From positions 62,001 to 126,000 of the forward strand of contig NZ_JACSPW010000002.1 in the NCBI RefSeq assembly GCF_014836935.1: a stretch of DNA of 64,000 bases, in the 5' to 3' direction. Position numbers and translations under genes: made by a program. A model generated the notes under the pieces. It was not told the DNA's origin and searched no databases. It was given only the letters and a program-made list of their open reading frames with translations. Position 1 is the first letter of the stretch; each line of letters opens with the position of its first letter. This document shows positions 60,124 through 64,000 of the stretch, piece after piece. The stretch comes from Solibacillus merdavium. GTDB taxonomy: Bacteria; Bacillota; Bacilli; Bacillales_A; Planococcaceae.

Positions 60124-61353
60124 TTGGGTAAAGCATTGATTATTGGAGCTGGCGGAGTAGCTAGCGTTGTCGTACATAAATGTGTACAAAACTCAGAAGT
60201 ATTCGAAGAGATTATGATCGCAAGTCGAACAAAGTCTAAATGTGATGCTTTAAAAGAAAAATTAGATGGTGGGAAAACGATTATCCATACAGCACAGGTG
60301 GATGCGGACAACACTGAGGAACTAATTGACCTAATCAATGGATTTAATCCAGATGTGGTGATTAATGTCGCTTTACCATATCAAGACTTAACTATTATGG
60401 ATGCATGTTTAGCAACAAAGACTCATTATGTAGATACAGCAAACTACGAGCCTTTAGATACTGCTAAATTCGAATATAAATGGCAATGGGCGTATAAAGA
60501 GCGTTTTGAAGAAGCAGGCATTACTGCGCTTCTAGGTTCAGGTTTTGACCCAGGTGTAACAGGCGTATTCACAGCGCATGCACAAAAGCATCATTTCGAT
60601 GAAATTCATTACATCGATATCGTTGATGCTAACGGTGGAGACCACGGACTTCCATTCGCAACAAACTTCAACCCGGAAATCAACATTCGTGAAATTACTG
60701 CGAACGGTCGTTTCTGGAAAGATGGCGAGTGGGTTGAAACAGAGCCTTTAGAATATAAAACAGTTTATAACCTACCGGAAATCGGTGAAAAAGATTGCTA
60801 CCTTCTATACCATGAAGAATTAGAATCTTTAGCAAAAAACATTAAAGGATTAAAACAAATCCGTTTCTGGATGACATTTGGCGAGAAATACTTAACACAT
60901 TTAAACGTTTTGGAAAATGTAGGTATGACATCTATCGAGCCAATTGAATTCCAAGGACAAATGATTCAGCCAATCCAATTTTTAAAAGCTGTTTTACCAG
61001 ACCCAGCTACATTAGGTCCACTTACAAAAGGTAAAACAAACATCGGCTGTATCGTTCGCGGTATTAAAGACGGTAAAGAGAAAACTTATTATGTATACAA
61101 TGTATGTGATCACCAAGAATGCTACAGAGAAGTTGGTTCACAAGCGATTTCATATACAACTGGTGTACCAGCAATGATCGGTGCAATGCTTGTAATGAAC
61201 GGTGAATGGCAAAAACCAGGCGTTTGGAATGTAGAAGACTTCAATCCAGACCCATTCATGGACGCTTTAAACAAATGGGGCTTACCATGGCACGAAACTG
61301 AAAATCCTGAATTAATTGACTTAGACTTCACTTCTAACGGAGTAACAAAATAA
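60124..61353 (+). CDS. carboxynorspermidine/carboxyspermidine synthase (saccharopine dehydrogenase family)
   Basis: Joins aspartate semialdehyde to a diamine (diaminopropane or putrescine) by reductive condensation, giving carboxynorspermidine or carboxyspermidine. The 409 residues have the Rossmann start ALIIGAGGVASVVVHKC, THYVDTANYEP, GFDPGVTGVF and DANGGDHGLPFATNFNPEINIRE, typical of the family. The start is TTG at 60124 behind GGGAG. The decarboxylase gene follows with a one-base overlap, which makes a lysine-pathway role unlikely. Which diamine is used cannot be told from sequence alone. Confidence 0.88.
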   Translation: MGKALIIGAGGVASVVVHKCVQNSEVFEEIMIASRTKSKCDALKEKLDGGKTIIHTAQVDADNTEELIDLINGFNPDVVINVALPYQDLTIMDACLATKTHYVDTANYEPLDTAKFEYKWQWAYKERFEEAGITALLGSGFDPGVTGVFTAHAQKHHFDEIHYIDIVDANGGDHGLPFATNFNPEINIREITANGRFWKDGEWVETEPLEYKTVYNLPEIGEKDCYLLYHEELESLAKNIKGLKQIRFWMTFGEKYLTHLNVLENVGMTSIEPIEFQGQMIQPIQFLKAVLPDPATLGPLTKGKTNIGCIVRGIKDGKEKTYYVYNVCDHQECYREVGSQAISYTTGVPAMIGAMLVMNGEWQKPGVWNVEDFNPDPFMDALNKWGLPWHETENPELIDLDFTSNGVTK

Positions 61354-62543
61354 TGGCTGATTTAAAAGTGAAAAAGCCTATTATGGAGGAAGCTTTAGCG
61401 AAAGAAACTGGAATTGATTGGTCTCAGGCACCATCTCCAGCATTCGTAGTTGACGAGCGATTACTCGAGCGCAATTTAAAGCTATTAAAATCTGTACAAG
61501 ATCGTACAAATTGTGATATTTTACTTGCTCTTAAAGGATTTTCAATGTGGTCAACATTCCCGATGGCGCGCAATTATTTAGCAGGTATTACGTCTTCTTC
61601 ATTATTTGAAGCTCGTTTAGGTTTTGAAGAATTCGGCAAGGAAGTACATGCTTATGCCCCTGCTTATGCAGAACATGAAATTGATGAATATTTAACATAT
61701 GTCGACCATATTGTATTTAACTCTTTTGATCAGTTAAACAAATATAAAGACAAAGTGTTAAATCACGAGAAAAATATTTCAATCGGCTTACGTGTAAACC
61801 CGGGCTATTCAGAGGTGGAAACACCACTATATGATCCATGCTATATTAATTCACGTTTAGGTATCCCGTTCGAATCATTTAAGCCAGATGAGCTTGACGG
61901 TGTAGAAGGTATTCATTTCCACGCGATGTGCGAACAAGGTGCAGAAGTACTGGAACGTATTTTAGTTCATTTTGAAGAAAAATACGGAAAGTACTTACAT
62001 CAGATGAAATGGATTAACTTCGGTGGCGGACATCATATTACGAAACCTGGTTATAACGTAGAACTATTAGTGTCATTAATCAATCGTATTCAAGAAACAT
62101 ATGACGTGAAAGTAATTTTAGAGCCAGGCGAAGCCATTGCACTGAATACAGGTTATTTAGTAGCAACAGTACTTGATATCGTTCATAACGGTATGGAGCT
62201 GGCAATTGTAGACTCTTCTGCCACTTGTCATATGCCGGATACACTTGAAATGCCATACCGTGCACACATTATCGGTTCTGGTCAGCCAAGTGAAAAGGCA
62301 TATACGTACCGTTTAGGTGGGATGACGTGCTTAGCCGGCGATATTATTGGGGATTACTCTTTCGATGAGCCACTTCAGGCAGGCGACAAAATCGTCTTTA
62401 CTGACATGGCCCATTATACAATGGTAAAAACGCATATGTTCAACGGTGTGAACTTGCCGAGTATTTGCACGTACAATGATGAACAAGGAATTAAAGTCAT
62501 TCGTTCATTCCAGTTTGAAGATTATAAAGGTCGTTTATCATAA
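61353..62543 (+). CDS. nspC: carboxynorspermidine decarboxylase
   Basis: A PLP enzyme of the alanine-racemase/ornithine-decarboxylase fold that decarboxylates carboxynorspermidine or carboxyspermidine to norspermidine or spermidine. The 396 residues have the PLP lysine in ILLALKGFSMWST, the WINFGGGHHITKPGYN loop, ILEPGEAIAL, and DSSATCHMPDTLEMPYR. Its ATG overlaps the synthase stop (TAATG), so the pair is translationally coupled. Confidence 0.9.
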   Translation: MADLKVKKPIMEEALAKETGIDWSQAPSPAFVVDERLLERNLKLLKSVQDRTNCDILLALKGFSMWSTFPMARNYLAGITSSSLFEARLGFEEFGKEVHAYAPAYAEHEIDEYLTYVDHIVFNSFDQLNKYKDKVLNHEKNISIGLRVNPGYSEVETPLYDPCYINSRLGIPFESFKPDELDGVEGIHFHAMCEQGAEVLERILVHFEEKYGKYLHQMKWINFGGGHHITKPGYNVELLVSLINRIQETYDVKVILEPGEAIALNTGYLVATVLDIVHNGMELAIVDSSATCHMPDTLEMPYRAHIIGSGQPSEKAYTYRLGGMTCLAGDIIGDYSFDEPLQAGDKIVFTDMAHYTMVKTHMFNGVNLPSICTYNDEQGIKVIRSFQFEDYKGRLS

Positions 62544-62583
62544 GAAAAAGCAGAAACGTTTTATCACGTTTCTGCTTTTCTTT
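62541..62583 (+). terminator. bidirectional terminator between nspC and the anti-sigma-like gene
   Basis: AGAAAAAGCAGAAACGT and ACGTTTCTGCTTTTCTTT form a long stem around a short loop with T-runs on both strands. It serves both convergent genes. Confidence 0.9.
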
Positions 62584-63715
62584 ATTCAAGTGGGAAGTAA
62601 ATAGGACGACTAAACGCCGGCTGCCATATACCTTGCTCGTTTTTTACCATTCTCACTTCTGCTGGTAATCCATTTTCCCCTGTAAAAACAACCCAGCCTT
62701 CCGTTTCTGAACGTACTTCAAAAGTAGCCTGTTCTAATCCATTAAAGCCACTTACAACCATTATACGGTTTAATTCTGGTGTAAATAGCTGTTGACGCAC
62801 AGCTTTTGTTTTTTCATAATACTGCTTTACTTCAAGTGTATCTTTACTTTCAACATTTGTAAAAAGTGCTTCATATGTTTCATAATCTTGCTCAATTTCA
62901 CTTAACAAAAACATTTTAGTAATTGTAACCGGTGAAATCGCCCGCAAACGTTCCAATTCATAATCCGTTTTGAATGCCTCATACACAGCTTGTTCTTCAG
63001 GTGTCAATGTAAGCGCCAATTCATCTGAAGCTTGAATAGCGGTCACCTTGCCCACTAGTTGAGCATTCTTAATTTTTAATAATCGCTGATGATCGTCATT
63101 ACTGTAAACAAGTAGTTCATCTTTAGCGGTATCTATCGTTTCATTGGCAAAAGGTGTATATTTTATTCCCCATTCATAAAAATAATACGGGTTTTTAAGG
63201 GGATCTTTCTTTTCTCCCTCCCCTATTTTCTCTCCAAGACCTCGAACAGTTAATATCGTACCATTTACCCGGATTTGCCCCTCATCCATTGTCACCGTAT
63301 CATTCGCTAAACCGAGCACTGTCGATACAACAATCCCATTAGGCGAGTAATAGGCTACATAATCCCCATATGTAATGGTTGCATCTTCATCAATTACCAT
63401 TGGGAAGCCATGTAGCATCCATTGTTCCCCAAGTAAATACGCTTTTTGGGGTTCAATCACCTCTAACTCATTAACAACATCAATAATCGGCAATAGTGGG
63501 GTTCCTTCATTTGCTGTTTGGACACTTTTTGACGGGGAGAACTGTGCCAATAATATCATTCCAATTAAACAGCACATCGCAACAGAAACCGATAGTACTT
63601 GCCAATTGCGTTTTTTCGGCTTTCGCTTTGTCTGTAACAATCGCTGCTTGAGCTCATTTGTATAGGGTGCATCCTGCTGCAATTCCCGCTTCAACTGATT
63701 TTTAAATTCCTTCAT
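62582..63715 (-). CDS. anti-sigma-like membrane protein with signal-peptidase-like domain
   Basis: About 377 residues: a basic cytoplasmic N-terminus (KEFKNQLKRELQQD), one membrane helix (about 33-53, VLSVSVAMCCLIGMILLAQF) and a large extracytoplasmic part. Residues about 100-190 (GDYVAYYSPNGIVVSTVLGLANDTVTMDEGQIRVNG) resemble the strand region of type I signal peptidases (GD..V...VIGLPGDTVxxxxGxLYVNG), but the catalytic Ser and Lys positions are not conserved. ATG at 63715 follows GGAGGAG and overlaps the sigma gene by 14 bases, so it is probably the cognate regulator. The C-terminal part is unrecognised. Confidence 0.7.
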   Translation of the reverse strand: MKEFKNQLKRELQQDAPYTNELKQRLLQTKRKPKKRNWQVLSVSVAMCCLIGMILLAQFSPSKSVQTANEGTPLLPIIDVVNELEVIEPQKAYLLGEQWMLHGFPMVIDEDATITYGDYVAYYSPNGIVVSTVLGLANDTVTMDEGQIRVNGTILTVRGLGEKIGEGEKKDPLKNPYYFYEWGIKYTPFANETIDTAKDELLVYSNDDHQRLLKIKNAQLVGKVTAIQASDELALTLTPEEQAVYEAFKTDYELERLRAISPVTITKMFLLSEIEQDYETYEALFTNVESKDTLEVKQYYEKTKAVRQQLFTPELNRIMVVSGFNGLEQATFEVRSETEGWVVFTGENGLPAEVRMVKNEQGIWQPAFSRPIYFPLE

Positions 63716-64000
63716 AAAATAGCTCCTCCAATTCTTGATCATTTTTTAAAAGTTCTCTCGCCCGACGAATTCTTGTACGAACGGTATTTTGTGAAACCAT
63801 TAGTAAATCAGCAATTTCTGATACCTCAAATTCCTCATAGTAAAATAAAATAATGACCTCACGATAATGGACAGGCAAGGCGAAAATATGTTGTTTTAAT
63901 GTAGTAAAAGCTTCTATTTCTAAATACGCTTGTTCACTTGAAGGCACATTTTTACGCATTGGTATTAATTTTGTTAGAAGTGCTTTTCTCTTTTGTTTGC
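63702..64000 (-). CDS. ECF-type RNA polymerase sigma factor, partial
   Basis: The 99 visible C-terminal residues contain sigma region 4 (LPVHYREVIILFYYEEFEVSEIADLLMVSQNTVRTRIRRARELLK), a helix-turn-helix that reads -35 elements. The frame is open to the right edge, so the N-terminal region 2 lies outside the window. Its stop lies 14 bases inside the start of the membrane protein gene, the usual sigma/anti-sigma layout. Confidence 0.9.
   Translation of the reverse strand, partial: KQKRKALLTKLIPMRKNVPSSEQAYLEIEAFTTLKQHIFALPVHYREVIILFYYEEFEVSEIADLLMVSQNTVRTRIRRARELLKNDQELEELFYEGI

Overview
The window is chromosomal DNA of a low-GC, endospore-forming Bacillales bacterium. Gene order and sporulation genes (spo0B, spoIVFA/FB, spoIIB-like, spoVB, safA, a spoVID-like gene) match the Bacillus subtilis 270-degree region. 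S-layer-homology surface proteins, a carboxynorspermidine operon and protein sequence character suggest the Planococcaceae (Solibacillus/Lysinibacillus-like). The genus is an inference. No transposase, integrase, prophage, tRNA, rRNA or CRISPR array was seen.

Layout: 0-9.8 kb carries relA (partial), apt, recJ, a LapA-domain gene, secDF, comN, spoVB, a DUF421 gene and yajC. 9.9-13.9 kb is tgt-queA-ruvB-ruvA (tRNA queuosine and Holliday-junction processing). 14-16.6 kb holds a safA-type coat gene coupled to a small kinase, then niaR. 16.6-17.3 kb is a scar: the 3' remnant of an ftsW/rodA-type gene next to a phased array of TTCTAATA motifs. 17.3-22.4 kb has a DCC oxidoreductase, pheA, pheB, obg-spo0B and the rplU-prp-rpmA operon with its leader. 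22.4-30.2 kb carries spoIVFB-spoIVFA, minD-minC-mreD-mreC-mreB, radC, maf and a spoIIB-like gene. 30.3-36 kb has two tandem folC genes and valS behind a T-box. 36-43.5 kb has a small membrane protein, a dispersed repeat, a short spoVID-like gene and hemAXCDBL behind a PerR-like box. 43.8-50 kb is a three-gene surface-protein cluster (secreted protein, SLH protein, SLH+VWA protein) inserted between hem and ysxC-lon-clpX-tig. 50-57.7 kb is yjfB-like, ysxC, lon, clpX, tig and ysoA. The last 6 kb, mostly on the + strand, has two unknown genes, proC, and an alternative polyamine operon; it ends with an anti-sigma-like gene and a partial ECF sigma gene on the - strand.

Most genes lie on the minus strand in tight, often overlapping operons separated by clear hairpin-plus-T-run terminators. 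The core is conserved housekeeping. The unusual parts are the ~20.5-bp phased repeat array and adjacent pseudogene, the shortened spore-morphogenesis proteins (SpoVID without LysM, SpoIVFB without CBS) beside a CPSCH-repeat SafA, the MinD N-terminal extension, the folC pair, the surface-protein operon, and an anti-sigma protein with a signal-peptidase-like extracellular domain.
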